The position numbers were made by a program, and so were the translations under genes. DNA of 64,000 nucleotides. Source: Rhea pennata (Eukaryota; Chordata; Aves; Rheiformes; Rheidae). The stretch covers positions 57,886,553 to 57,950,552 of the forward strand of contig NC_084702.1 of NCBI RefSeq assembly GCF_028389875.1, in the 5' to 3' direction. The notes under the pieces were generated by a model. It was not told the DNA's origin. It did not search any database and saw only the letters and a list, made by a program, of their open reading frames with translations. Of this stretch, positions 36,991-50,684 are shown one piece after another. How positions within the stretch are numbered: the first letter of the stretch is position 1; the number at the start of each line of letters is the position of its first letter.

Positions 36991-39900
36991 CGGTGAGCTG
37001 AAGGCAGAGCGCCTCCCCTGTGAGGGGAAAAAAGACCCCCCAAGTCCCCCCACCTTCCATTTCTAAAATGCTGGTTTAACTTATTACCGATATTTGGTAT
37101 ATTTTTTTAAAAGGTGATTTAATGATTTTATTTAGACACGTGTATACCACTGGTTAGATTATGCTATATTTCAGCACCTCAGTTTTTGGGTTTGTTCACA
37201 GAATCACAGTTATTTCATACACAGTTACGACTTTTCACGGGAACTAAAATGCTGACTTTTGATGGAACGTAAAGAGAACTCATCAGAAATTCGGCTTTGA
37301 AAACAAGGAACTCTTTGTTTTCCTACTGTCTGAGTTTTATCTTTTGTGTAAATTGTACTTTTTTACTGTAGACCTTTAACATTTCGTTTTAACATTTCCT
37401 GTGGACATTCTGTAGCATTTTTAGTTATTAAAATACTAAGCCTATTCTTTTAATTCTTCCTGAACAAGAAGGAAAAATATCACACTGTCTTAAAAAAATG
37501 CACTGACCATTTTCATTAAGGTCTTTTGCTCATAAAGAAAACAGGAGAGCAAGGGCAAAGCTTTCTGAAACTTCCCCCCCCTTCCCGCAAAATCTGCATA
37601 AAATTTGTGATACAGTGTCATGATCAAAACCTACCACACAGATCTGAGATCATTCTGCTCCCAATCATTAGGACCAAAAAAACGTATACAATTGGCAATT
37701 TAAACTGTAGTAAAAACTGATTTTTTTAAGGACTGTTTACATTTCTCCCCATAAAGAGGTGTGTAAGGTAAAGTTTTTTAAGGATACTTCTCTTTTCCTT
37801 TCATCCCAGCTAATCCCTACTCTATCTTTCTAGGTACTTCATATAAGTCTAATCACGCTTCCTGCGATGTGCAAGATCTGGAAGCAAGAGTGTTTAATAG
37901 CACTGATCCTAAATGGCTGAGAATGTGCCAGTTTATGGCTCTTCCCTGATGCAAGTTGCAAGAATGCTTCAGAGGTAATTAGGTAAACTTTCCTTGCAGT
38001 GCCTTAGGGTCCAATTTATCTCTATGCTGTTACGGAAGCCAGAGCAAAGATGAAAAAAAGGCAATCTGCATTTTCCCTCCCCCATCCTAGAGCTACTCAT
38101 GAGTTTTTTCCTCTTAGTTGCTTGAGTGGAATTCCTCTTAGCATAAATGAAAGATAGATAGGTGCATTGGGAATGAATGTATGCCTTGACATGAAAAAGT
38201 GGGCTTCCTGAAAAATCAAAACTTCCTCTGAAACGTGTGTTTGAAACAGTATTGCACACATTTTTTTCCTATGAAAATGTTGCCAGATAAAACAAAAAGT
38301 GTCCAAATAAATGCAGAGGATCATGGTCTAGAACTATACTTCCGTTGGCTTTCACTTTTATTAAGACTTACCTTAGTTTCACTCATATTCTGATCCTTAA
38401 GCCATCCGCATAATTCCATTAAAATAGTGGGTCTTCCTGTTGCACAGTAGGAGCAAAATATGAAAGATGAATTAAGCAGCAGGGATTCCTTCCTCCTTCC
38501 CCTGCCCTGTTTCTTGGAATCTGAACAAGTCATGCACGTTTCTGTAGAGCAAAATCTACAGTGTTGGCAGCTTCTCTGTATTCTCTCTGTTTAGAGCTTT
38601 GTTGATTTACATAAATTACGCAGGACAAATATTTAACAGTTAAAGTTTACTTGCAGATCCTGTGTTAAGAATTAGTCTTATGTTTCTGTAAGAAACTTCT
38701 GTATATAATGTTACTGACTTTATGAATGTTTTTGAAGATGCCCTGCCCAATAACCACTTTATGATTCCTATGCATAATATCAAGCTCCAGTAAATTAAGC
38801 TGGAGTTTGGACTTCAGAGAATACAAAAAAGTGAAAAGGCAATAACTAAAATTCCATTTGTTTTGTTACGGAAAATGATGATTAGAAGGTGAGATAGCTC
38901 TATCCAGACAGCAGATAAATGTTATACTTTGCGAAAATCCCTTAAAGTAGGTTGTGTTTGAACACAAAATCCCCTTCAGTCAGTAACATGCTCCAATAAT
39001 AAAACTGAAACAAAAACTTGAAAAACTGCAGAGACCTTTGTGTGTACTGGCTAAGTTCATCTAAATGTGGGTTTAAACTTCAGTTTATATACATTGTGAA
39101 CTTGTTATGTTCTATGACACTTTATTGTGAGTATGCTCTGTCCGATTCTCCTCAGCTGTGCATTCCTGATGCTTACTGCAGATGGAGCGAGAACAGAATT
39201 TGGTCCTCAGGAATCCAGTATTAATGGTTTTATAATGGATCAGAGATCTTCCTCCCAGAAGGTCTGTTGCTATCAGTGCAAGAGAGTCCATTGTAAGTAA
39301 ATAAGAAGTAAAAATGATATTTTAAAGTTATTTTAAAAATATTTTTGACTGATAAGGGAGTATTTTGAGAAAATATTTCCTGTATTTTGACAAACTCAAA
39401 GAATTTACATAATAAAGCAAATAATACTGCATATACTTGATAGTGTTAGCTGAGAGAGGTGAAAGCAAAACTTCACTATCCTTTTGTCCTTTTTTCGTTG
39501 GCAGTAATCACTGAATACTTTAATATGGACATATGAAGATTTTACATCTTCATGGTGTTTTTTGCCTCAGGCATTTAAACCTGTCTTTGCAAAAAATGCT
39601 CTTTGGTGACAAAGCGCTTCTTGGTGCTTGCAGATTAGAGAACGGTATCTGGGCTGCTCTATGCCCAGGTATTTAGTCTCTGCAACATGTGTGCTGTCTC
39701 CATCCTTTAGGTAGGAACAAGATCCAGACTGAGGCTTCCTTCGGAGCAGCTTGCAGCACTGTAAGTCCTTCCTTCTTCACTTTTTGTTCCATATCCTTGT
39801 CTCCTCACCAACACCCTTTGAGCCTCCCATTGCTGACTCTGCCTGCGCCATATCATCCTGCACCTGACCCATTTCTCTCTCCACTGTGCTGTGTTCTGCT

Positions 39901-41280
39901 AGCCCTGACAGCACCACGTCATCCTGTCACTGCCACCACAGAGGCAGAGAAGCAGGGAGCAAAGCTGAGGGGTTTCTTTGATATGGGGAGCACTCTCCAG
40001 CCTGGAGAGGTCGGGCAGAGGAAGAAATACTGTGTAGTTAAGAGTGGAGTCAACACTGTTACACAAATAGGCTAAGGAGTACTGTGTGTTCGGGGCTATG
40101 GGGCTATATATCATGTGGGGAGGGTACTGGAAATGCCATTGCACCTGTGTCAGGAGGAGCCCGACACCTATGCTTTCTGCGGTGTGGAGCCACTCGGCCA
40201 GACCCTTCCCCTGCAGGAAGCTCTCCAGCCCCAGCCCTGACGGTGCTGCGTCCTGACTCACACGCAGTGACCCTGCGGTGGCTGTTCTCTGCGGTGTTCA
40301 CAAGCTGTATTTTCCAAGCCTGATGTGACTGAACATTAATCAACACTATTTTGTTCATTTAACGTACAATTTGCCTCCTGTTGTTGCCCTTCTTTTTATA
40401 ATGTAAATAATACCAGACAGCTCCAGCTATTCCAACTGTGTGCTGGGCAGCAGGCTGGTAAGGGGCAGCCATGGCTTTCTGGCGTTCTTCCATCCCCTTC
40501 TGACCTGGCAGAAGGTTCAGCTGCGCGCTGGGGGCATGCAAACAAGAACAGGAGGAGACAGGTGGTGGCGCAGGTTTGGAAGCCAGCTGCGGAGCAGGGG
40601 AAGTGCCTTGCAGTCCTTCTGCCATGCAGTCCCTCGGGAGATCCCTTCCTTTGCAAGCAGAAAGTGCTGAAGGAGGGTGCCCTGTCTGATGGGAGACTCC
40701 ACATGAGTATCAAGGAAAGGAGCTGCAGGGCCACTCAGCTCTGAGGGGGCTTGCTTGCTTGTTTTTTTTAACTTCAGCAATGCAGAGGCTGGGATTTTCT
40801 GGAGCAAAGATGGAATAGAATGGAAAGATGTATGGAGCAAGGGGAAAATGACATCCTGGGGATACGTACAAGACCAAAAATACAGGGCAAAGCATTTTTT
40901 AAGCAGGTTGGGTAAGTTACCAATTTGGGCTTTTGTTAACAGGAGCAACCCTTTTCCAGTAACCTTCAGGCTTTCAGTGTGAGCTCTCCCAGTGTTCTGA
41001 GCTCTCTAAATGAGATAAAGGAGCACAGATTGTGTGTTCCACACTTTGCCAGTTAAGATTCTTCTAGAACCCAAATTTGCTCCAGTCTGATCTGCATAGC
41101 CCTTTTTGGTGACATTTAACTGAGAAAAAGTGGAAAAGTTAAATTCATAGTAAGACCAAGCTTACACACCGGAGCATCTGTATCCATTTGGAAAGTAACG
41201 CCATTGAACAGGTTCAGTTTCTAGACCAGAGCTCCTCAGAGAAGACTCAGCAAGAGCATGGACCTCAGCAAGATCCCAGA
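36991..41280. other. MTX3-THBS4 intergenic spacer
   Basis: About 4.3 kb of mostly AT-rich DNA between the two CpG islands. Frames up to 143 codons occur on both strands around 39.7-40.9 kb, without homology or splice structure. No repeat family recognised. Confidence 0.6.
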
Positions 41281-41416
41281 CCTAGCACCTCTCCCGCCTG
41301 CAGCGGGAAACGGCACCTGCCTAGTGCCGCGGCCCCGGGAGGGCGCCGGCTGCTCCAGCAAGCAACAAGCCCCTCGGCCCCGACGGATGGGGGCTGCGCG
41401 GGGTCGGCCCTGCCCC

Positions 41417-41463
41417 CGGCTCGGCCCCTGACGGCTCGGCCCTTCCCCTCGGCGGCTCGGCCC
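41417..41463 (+). repeat. Three 11-bp direct repeats CGGCTCGGCCC
   Basis: Exact copies at 41417-41427, 41432-41442 and 41453-41463, just upstream of the CCAAT box. The same 11-mer occurs on the minus strand at 36886-36896 in the MTX3 promoter. Confidence 0.9.
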
Positions 41464-41576
41464 CCGCCAATGGCCTCCGCCGCCCGCCGCCGTCCCTCCC
41501 CGGACGCGGGGCAGCCCCGTTAAACGGCGCGGAGCGGCGCGCCCGGCCCCGCCGCCCTGCGCGCCCCGCGGCCGCC

Positions 41577-41667
41577 ATGGGGTGGGAGCGCGGCGCCGCG
41601 CTGCTGCTGCCGCTGCTGCTGCCGCTGGCGCTGCGGCCGCTGGCCCTGCGGCCCGGCGCCCCCCGAG
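41577..41667 (+). CDS. THBS4: THBS4 exon 1, signal peptide
   Basis: ATG in an ideal Kozak context (GCCGCCATGG). Encodes [20 protein letters not shown] and ten further residues: a leucine/proline signal sequence written with repeated CTGCTGCCG codons. Donor GTAAGC at 41668. Intron 1 is 3.5 kb. Confidence 0.93.
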
Positions 41668-44600
41668 GTAAGCGCCGGGGGGGGGCGCGGGGCGCCGGCG
41701 AAGCCGAGCCCGCCGCCCGGGCCGGCAGGCGACGCCTCGGGAGCGCGCACGGCCGCGGGCGCGGAGAGCCGCGGGCGCTCGCCGTGCGCGCTCGCCGTGC
41801 GCGCTGCGCGGGGGCGCGCGGGGCGCCCCCCGACGGCGTCTGCCGCCCGGGCTGCCCGGCCCGAGCGCGCCTGAAGGGAGCCAGCCGCCCGGCTCCACTG
41901 ACCCGCGATTTCCAAAAGCCCCTTTCCAAGTCCTGCCTGGTCAAAACCATTTCCGAGCGTTAGTTCCCATGTCGGGAACCACGCTGTAAAGAGTAGGGGC
42001 AGAAGGGCAAGCGCACACTGAAACGCGCTTTGGGTTTTTTTCAGCCTGGCAGAGGCAGTGGGCAGCCAAACCCTCACTCGCGGCTGTGAATTTTTTTCCT
42101 CATTAGAGTGTCAGAAATCATTGCAGAGGGTCAGGAATTCACCCAAGGTGCCTAAAGCATCATTGATTATCTTGAAAAGCGCTGAACAGGGTGGGGTAAT
42201 GCTTACATTTGCAGTTAGTATTGTTAGTTGTGACTGAAGCAGAGCTTCAGGGGGCTCAGAAGCTGATACAGCTTCGCAGCAGAGTTAGGGGAAAGAAAGG
42301 ATCCGTTTTTAGCTCTCTGCTCTCCTGTGACAGTAATTTTATTTCTGCGTGCTTCCTTCTCCTTTAAGGGCTTCCCAGCATGTCTTTTAACTCATTACAG
42401 AAATGGTCTGTTAGGACAGAGCCAATCTAGATATTTTGGGGTAGATCCGCAAAAAAGCGGCTTGCCGCTTTCTCCAGATGTAGCTGATCCTTTGGCAGCA
42501 TTACGGTAGGATGGTGTGCAGGTCCATGCTGAGAAATTTGGAAAGCAATAGGGAGATCCCTGGGACTTGTCAGGGTGGGCTTAGTCTCACAGGTGGGTAT
42601 GCATGCACACACGTATGCTTGGGGGCAAGCTTAAGCCCAAACCGCTCACTGCACGAGCTCAAGCCAGCTGCATGTGCCTTTCCAGGTTTCGCGCTCTGTT
42701 TTTATCAGTTTGTTTTCAAGTCTGCCTTTCCAAAGAAAGGAACTAAACGATTATTCTTCGAAAAATGAAATTTGAAATCCTTGCAGGTTTTTTTCTCATT
42801 CCTTCCAAGCAAGCAGTTATCTCTATAGAGTCTAAAAGCTGTCTCTGCCTTAAACACTGCTGAAGATGTAGCATTTTCATAACCCCATAGCTCTTCTGCT
42901 GGCCACTTTTGCTAATATGTGAGTAATTTGCCTTAAAGGGTGGATTCTGTCATATAAGCTGTCTACATGCACATCAGTGGAGGTATCTCAAGAAAGGATT
43001 TCATAGCTGCTACGGGATCCTTCAGCAGAATGTGTGTGCTTTATGGGGAGCTCAACTACAAAACCAATCTGAATGTTCATTTAAATATGCAAAATTCAAA
43101 ATTTTTGATGAGAAGTGTGCCAGTGTTTAATTATTACCTTCATGATATTTTGCTGTGTTTTTAAGTGTTTGACTGTCCAAGATTAGTTTGTCTCATCAGA
43201 ATTCGTATAAAATATGTCAGTAGAGCTAGAGTATATACCTATACTTCTTGCTATCAGAGACTAAGTGCAATATCTCAGTGTTCTGGCTGAGAAGACACAG
43301 CCGTGTTTTGTCAATGGTTATTATCTGCAAAATGCTGTTGTACAGAGTAGGGAGTTAAGTTTCAGTCTTGCGCTTGGGCGGTAAATTTGCTCTCTGTGAA
43401 CTGAACATGATGAAGTACTCAGCCTTCCCTTTTCTCCCTCTGGATCACTAGTTGCAGTGGGAGCTGTGGTTGTCCCGGAGAGCTTGTAGATCTGAATTGA
43501 ATGAGAGACATGCAGTTTGACCAGATCCCTCTCAGATATGCATTTCTTGGTTGTTTGACAATAATATTACAAGTACATGCAAATTAAGGACCTGATTCAT
43601 CTTTTGTAGTGTGCTGAAAACTCCCAGTAGAGTCACAGGATTCTTGGACCTAAAAGGAATGTAGACTTAAGCTATTAAAAATAGACTATAGATTTATGTT
43701 TCAACAATTTTGTGAGATGAACAGAAAAGATGTTTTCATTATTCTTTTTGGAAATGTCATTAGTGTCTAAATTAATGGAAGCTACAGAAGGAGCAATGGG
43801 AGCAGCATGAAGCCAGGCTCCGGTTCCCATTAAGGGAGCAGGGTTTGCCATATGGCTCTGGGTAGGGCCATGCACCTATGTAACACCATCTACATGCTCA
43901 CAAGCCTGCGCCTGCCCATGAAGAGTGGAAATGGTCAGTCGGCGGGATGGCCCTGACCTCTTAGTTAGCAGGCTCGCTTTGAGGAACTGCGTGAGGTTCA
44001 GGTGACCCAACCTGAGTTACAGTAGAGGATACTCATCTGCACAGGTCCACCATTCTCCAGCCTATGAAGCCAAACTCTAGTGCAGCTGTGGGCATGAGTC
44101 AGAACACGGCACGACGTACTGTCATGTACCTTTGCTGCCTGTCTTGTGTTGGGGCTCTTTGGTGGTGGCTCTGGTATCATGCTGGTGTGGGAGAAAAATA
44201 TGGCCCAGCTATGACAGGTCCAAATATTTAAATAATATTTAAATAACCCCTGTACACAGTTATTTGTTAGTCTTTGTTGGAAGGGAATAATATGTATGAT
44301 GTTTTAACAGCAGTAGGTTTAATTAGGAGATTACCAAGAAACCTACTGCAATAGTTGACGGGGTTTGGAGACACGATGGATTTAGGAACATTGAGGAAAA
44401 ACCCAGTTTGTTGTTTCTGTGCCATAAGGGGCGTAGCTGACATACTTATGAGTATAATATTCAGGCTCTTTGCTAATGCATTGTGCAAAAACTGAAAACA
44501 AAAATTTGAAGCAGCTTTCGCTATGCCTTCAGGCTTATTTTTTGTGAGGCCCGTCTTTCTTTGTTATCTGTGCCAAAACGGAAAGATGAGTCTTGTTTAT

Positions 44601-47600
44601 ATAATACATCTCCTGAGGAGTCAGTGAAGTGAGAAGGAGGTTATGAATATCATATTGCTCACCTGGCTTTTTAGCATTTTAATTGATGCCCTCCAAGACA
44701 CCATCAAAATTATTCTTAGGATAAGCATACTGGAAATCTCCTGTCTGAAAACACTGGTGCCAGATTCTGATTCTAACATGAATGTGAGCATCAGCATTTG
44801 GATTTATAAAATCAGAAACTGGTTAAAAAGCTTTTTTTGAGGTGCATCTCAGAAGAGATAAACCTTAGAGATCTACTTGAAAATATTTGACTAACTTCAA
44901 TTTGAAGACCAGATATTTCTGTTTTAAAAACTTAGCAATAATTTCTAGGATCTGTTGCTAGCAGATGATTTGTTGCACAAAATCTATATAATGTTTTCAT
45001 ATTATTCACTGTTATATTATTCATTTTAGTGAGGCTAAATTGGTTTTAATATCCATACGGAAATAGAGACGAGTTTGCATTTTCGAGAAGGTGGCATGGG
45101 GATAAACAGGCTTCAGACTACATTCTTCTTAGCTCACTATTGTACTGCTGTTCACTGTATTGAACTGCTGTTAAAACCATTTTATTTTTCAGTGTTTGAT
45201 CTTCTTTCTTATTCCAACAAGAGAATGGTAACAAACTTTCTGCAAGAAGCACTCAGCGATCCTACACTGAATGATGTATACTTGCTCTCAACATTCAACC
45301 TGCAGTCAAAGAGCACAGCCACCATATTTGGCCTGTATTCGGCTGCTGACAACAGCAAGTATTTTGAATTTACGGTAATGGGACGGGTGAATAAAGGTGA
45401 GTTGTTTGAGGTAGGTAAGGGAAAACTTGTTGGATCCATAGTTCCTGGTATGTTACGGGTGGCCATTGAAAACAGTGTGATTAACCTCTGTGCTTGAGTC
45501 ATTCCTGTTGCGTGCTGTCACCACTGGGCCTCTTCACAAGATAAGGGCGTTGAGAGCATCCTTTCTCACTCCCCTTGTGTTTCCTTCTGTGACTGCGTGC
45601 TGGTCTCCTGGCCAGGGAGGACACCTGACAGTCAGCGCCATGCAGCCTGCTCTGAAGCATGCTGAGAAAGGGGAGAAAGGAAGGAACATTGGAGGAAGGA
45701 GTCAAGTTGTTTTTCCTTATTTTTTTTCCCCTTGGGACTATCACTGGTTCTTGTTACTCAGGAATGTGTGGGACACACGCACATGCCGCCTCATGCGTAT
45801 GGAAGGCGGGTACTTGTTCCTTCTTCCCTGGAGGTTAGATGTGACTGAGCAAGACAAACATTCCTGGCACTTACAGGATCTTGCGGGTGAATTAAAATGC
45901 TTGTTCTCTGCTTATGGGAATCAGTTCATTAACAGTCAAAGCAGAAACTCGAGCAGATTTTTAGAAATCGAGAACTTTATCACTCTCAGAGTCTCAGATC
46001 AGTCTCACATCTAGGATATGTTGCAATATTAAGGTTCAATGACAAATGATCGAGTGGTGAAAATTATTGTTGCTCCATTGACTTCACTGCTGATACAATT
46101 TGCTTCTGCTAATATTATAATCAGGCAGCTGAATCTAATATACTGAGAAACTCTTATCAGTAAATGTCTTGCAATTCCTAAAATTGACTGATTTTATTGC
46201 TAAATAAATGATATATTGCGTGTTCTCTCTCTTTCTCTTCCTCCCTCCTCATGCCTTATATCTGTATATGCCACATATAGATATGATTTAAGTAACAGAC
46301 TTAAGACGCTTTTTGTACAAAGTCACAGAGTTTCTTTTGTTTTTGTCTTTGGTATGTTTGGTTGTGTTGTACTTGAGAAGTATCTGTGACAGGATTGGGG
46401 CATATATATAGGCAACATAAAGAAATTTGTACTGGCAGTGACCCATGCCCTTTAAACCTTGAGTAGATGGAGGACTTTTGTAATCTTGAGGATCCTGGTA
46501 ATTTTGTAAAGGTCTAATCAGGCAGAGGGAGGCTTTTCTCAGCTTCTTCAGCTCTACCATGAGGATCTCTTTGCCTCCTTATTAATTTAGTGCACCTTGC
46601 TTAAGACATATGATAGTGTGAGAGTAGTAGGTAGTGTTTCATAGTGACTTCACATGTGATTTCTCTGAAAGTGTCAGGTGTCCCATATGGCTACTTCACA
46701 CGGTAAGTTAAACCGCGTCTAGGAGGCCATCACATGAGTTGAAAGCATGGAGTGTGGGGGCTGTTTTTGATCCTCTGAAGCCTGGAGACCATCACTTAAG
46801 TGGTGAGCCAATGTTGGCATCTTAGCAAAATCTGAAGTCAAGATATTTTGGCTTTTGGAATGGTGCATGCGTGCGTGCATAGTGCTCCTTCTGTGTGCTA
46901 TTTCCACTTACGCACCCAAATCCTGGTTTAGGTAGCCCAAAGCAGACCTTAGTTAACTTCTACAGTGCTGTATTTGAAAACTACATTCCAAATGTTTTGC
47001 TTATATTCTGGTTTTGTTGTGGTATATCTGATGGTAAATATATTAGCAATAACTGAACGCTTTGCAGCACAATTTTTTATATGAAATTATTTTTGCCCTT
47101 GATTTGCTAAGTCTATAGTGAGGTCTATAGTGAGGTCTTGCCTGGCCAGGAAAAATGCACTGATTGATCTACATGATGTTAGAACTTTTGCCGTTTTATC
47201 CATTCAATTTATGTAAACTGGTTTAACTCTTGCTTTTACCAGTTTATGGTAAATGTGTCTTATTGATAGAAGATAAATTGATATATGCTTCAGTTAAGAT
47301 GTTTTAAGTGCATCTAAATTACTAGGCAACTGCTTAGCTTGTTTTGATTAAACCAATGTACTTCACAGCAGCAAAGTCTCAAATGGGTCCAGGGGTTTCT
47401 TATCCTTTTTGAATAATACATTCTTAGAACAAATAGCAGTAAGTACATAAAACTGATGGAACATAGCAATTCTGTGAAGCAGTTCCTATTTTATTGGATT
47501 AATAGTTTCCTTGAAAATCTCTATGTTAAATAGTGCAGGTGAGTCACTCTCAGGAGTGTTAGTATAGAATATCCTGGCAGTAGACAGGTAATGCAGGAGC

Positions 47601-50600
47601 TTTGATGGGTTAAGTCTTACTGAGGCTGTGGTCCAGCAAAATGTCCCTTTAAAAGTCAATTCTACTTTACCAGATGGATTTTTGGCTTTGGCTGAGGAAG
47701 GAATTCTTGGTCTTCTTTCCAAGCCAGACTGCTCCTTGTCCTGCAACTACTTTGGCAGGTCGCCATCAGTCCATTCTGGACCCTGCCACCATCTCTCCTT
47801 TCTTTCTCTAGCTGCTGCGTTTGGTCACTCTGTATGCAGGGCCCAGATCCAAGGATCTTGCTTTCATACAACCCTGTGTGCATAGTATCCACATAAGTAA
47901 AATACCTGCAACATACTCTGTCTTGCCAGATTTTTGAGTTTGCCAACACATGCTACCTTTTAACAAGTTACTGGTGACCTCATGTACCTTTGCGGAAATC
48001 TCAGCTCTGGCAGCATTTTAACATAGACAGAAGTGAAAACATTCCAGATATTGATCGCAGCTGCTGGGACTTAAGCACTAGTGTATACTTCAAAGATGAA
48101 CAAAGACATGTTTTGCCCTGTTCATGCTCATGTAAATCTGAGTGTGTTGAATCACTCGACCTAGCAATTAGAAAGATTGTCAGGGATCTTCGGAGTAACT
48201 AGCTACATGCTTCCTACTAACAGAGATATCACAGCATCAAGGAGGGTACATTAACAAATTATCTTCCTGTCTCTCTAGTACTAACAAGTAGAAATAGGGT
48301 GAGTTCATTAGATATTAGAAGCTGTTAGAAGCTCTCTCTGAAGCTATTAAGATTTCTTGCCCTCTGCTGTGTTCACAATTTTTATCTGACCTCATTTTAT
48401 TCTAGGTGTTTCTTGAAGGGTAGACTATTTGTGAGCTCTCACTTGATGCAATAGTGGCATCTCTCTATGAACTTCAAACAGATGTTCTGAAAAGCCAGCA
48501 CTTAACTATTTAGGTGCTCAATGTGTGTGCAGTTTGATTCCCTAATGCATGTAACTGTTAAGTGAGGAAATATGAGAGATATGCAGGCTAGGATCTTTAA
48601 AATGGGATCCTTAAAACAAGATCTGCTTAACATTATAAAATAATTATATACTCTGTAGTTGTGCCAGCTCATTGCTTCAGTGAATATCCTTATGCATTCA
48701 GAGACAGGGAGAGATTTGATGGAGAGTATTAGCTAGCACATCAAAGTGATCTAGCTTGCAGATCTAGTTTCCTAAGGAAAGAGGCATTTTTCAATAGTAC
48801 TTAGTATCTAAGAATTCTTGTTTGTTGCTGTGGTTTTGATGGTACATTTTGCCTTGTCAGATGAGAATGTGTTGTGCTGGAAGTATCAAGTAGGTCACTC
48901 ACTGAAGCCTCAAAGAAAAAGTTGAGAGGACGGTTAGTCACCTTTAGGCGCAGGTTACCTTTTCTGGCTTACAGTTTGTTTTCATGTACTATTTGTTAAA
49001 ATGAACTGTAGATAATTCCTGCTTGGTTGTGTTTCTTTAATGATGCAGTTGGATATGCTGCCAGTCAACTTTACCTAATGCAATATGCACTGCTGAAACT
49101 AATGTTCTAGCAGTACATTTCTGCCACACAGTAATTCTAGGGCTATCGGATATATATCTCTCAAGGTGCTGTCAGTATGTCAGCTATGCCCATTATCTTT
49201 GTCACTGTGTATTTTAGTGCATTACCCCTTAAGGTGATGTGTGCTTCGTCATTTCAGCCATTTAAAAAGGCCTGGACAAAGCAATGGAAAACCTTCTGCA
49301 GACAGCAACGCTTTACAAGTGGGGAGCCACACGAGAGCCCTGGTAATCCAGCTCTGGAGTCTATGTCCCTTTTGTTCTTACCACATATATCTGCATATGG
49401 GATGCATTTACCAAAGCTGACATGGGGATAAATACCAGAGCCATGAGAGCTTTCCGCAGGATCTTCCTTGATCATGGTTGGATTATCTGCTACGCTGTCA
49501 TAGTTATTCTGTGTATTTTGTACTAGTGGCACTTCGCTATCTCAAGAGTGATGGGAGGCTGAACTCCGTCATCTTTAGCAACGTTCAGCTGGCTGATGGG
49601 AAACCGCACGCTGTCCTCCTGAGGCTGAGTGGCCTGCAGCAGGGATCAAGCACAATCGAGTTTTATCTGGACTGCCTGCAAGTAGGTGTCCTTCGGGACC
49701 TACCAAAAGCATTTTCAACTCTGTCTCAGAGGTCGGCGTTGGTAGAGCTGCGCACTTTGCAGAAGAAGTCACAGGTGAGCAGGAAAACTGGAAGCAGCTT
49801 GAACACTTGGGGGGACCAGTGGGGACCCTCTGGATCACTGAGTCCAGACTTCTGTCTTCATAGCAACCAAACTCTGTATGATGGTGCTTCAGTAATACTT
49901 GAGTATTAAAATAATATATGAAAGAAATGTAAACAAGTTCACTGTGGAACAGGTGAAATCTCAGCCTCATTGAACCCAGTAAAAGTTTTGCTGTTCATTT
50001 TAAACACAATTTTTAGCTTATTTAAAATCTTCATCCTCCCTTGCTGCAGTTGAAGTGTTTCTCAGGAACTTACTTTCTGTAAGCTCTTATTTGATCCAGT
50101 AAGGGCAGCTCTTCATGAGCTTCTTATAGCTGTTCAGCTATAGCTTATAAGCTGTTCAGCGTGAGCAACGGTTGACTGTGTACGTGCTTTTCCTCTTCAC
50201 GATAAGCCACGTGGACTGACGAGACAAAAAGAGGGGACTCACCTGGTGGTAGATGAGAGTGGAAACCTCAACTGTTGGAATACAATAACTTCTGCCTCTA
50301 CCTACCGACCAGGGGCTTGGCATTGCTTCCTATCATTTCTATATCAGCACTCCAGGGTAAACAGTATGTTTCATAAGCGTCTTTCATTGCTGTTAATACA
50401 AAATATGCATTAAGGTGCAATGGCATTCTGCCCCAGAGTTGCCCCCTCCCCTGGTTTCATTGCAGACTAGAAAATGAGCCTGTTTATGCAGAGAATTACT
50501 AAGGTGCCCACATTCCTAGTGTGAATGTCAGCCTGTTTGAGAGGGGGAAAAGAGTGCTCTGAATTCAATTCAACAAAAGATCATTTTTATATACTACAAA

Positions 50601-50647
50601 TACAAAAATACATGAAGTTCCTGGTATGAGATTGTATGGATATAAAT

Positions 50648-50684
<37 letters not shown>

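Larger units (their letters stand above)
41281..41880 (+). promoter_or_regulatory. THBS4 CpG-island promoter
   Basis: CpG-dense DNA spanning about 300 bp upstream of the start codon, exon 1 and the first 200 bp of intron 1. A CCAAT box lies at 41467-41471, and three copies of CGGCTCGGCCC at 41417, 41432 and 41453. No TATA box was recognised. The transcription start is not determinable here. Confidence 0.8.

Noticed and set aside
36260-37066. 266- and 247-codon frames over the MTX3 promoter
   Set aside because: Low-complexity Pro/Ala/Arg/Gly translations from GC-rich DNA. Only the segments at 36388-36457 and, in another frame, 36715-36795 are real MTX3 exons.
41236-42077. Long minus-strand frames (up to 220 codons) over THBS4 exon 1
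   Set aside because: GC-driven shadows of the THBS4 CpG island with no recognisable homology.
45490-46014. 174-codon plus-strand frame just after THBS4 exon 2
   Set aside because: Starts beyond a consensus donor, is out of the THBS4 exon chain and shows no known domain; intronic chance frame.
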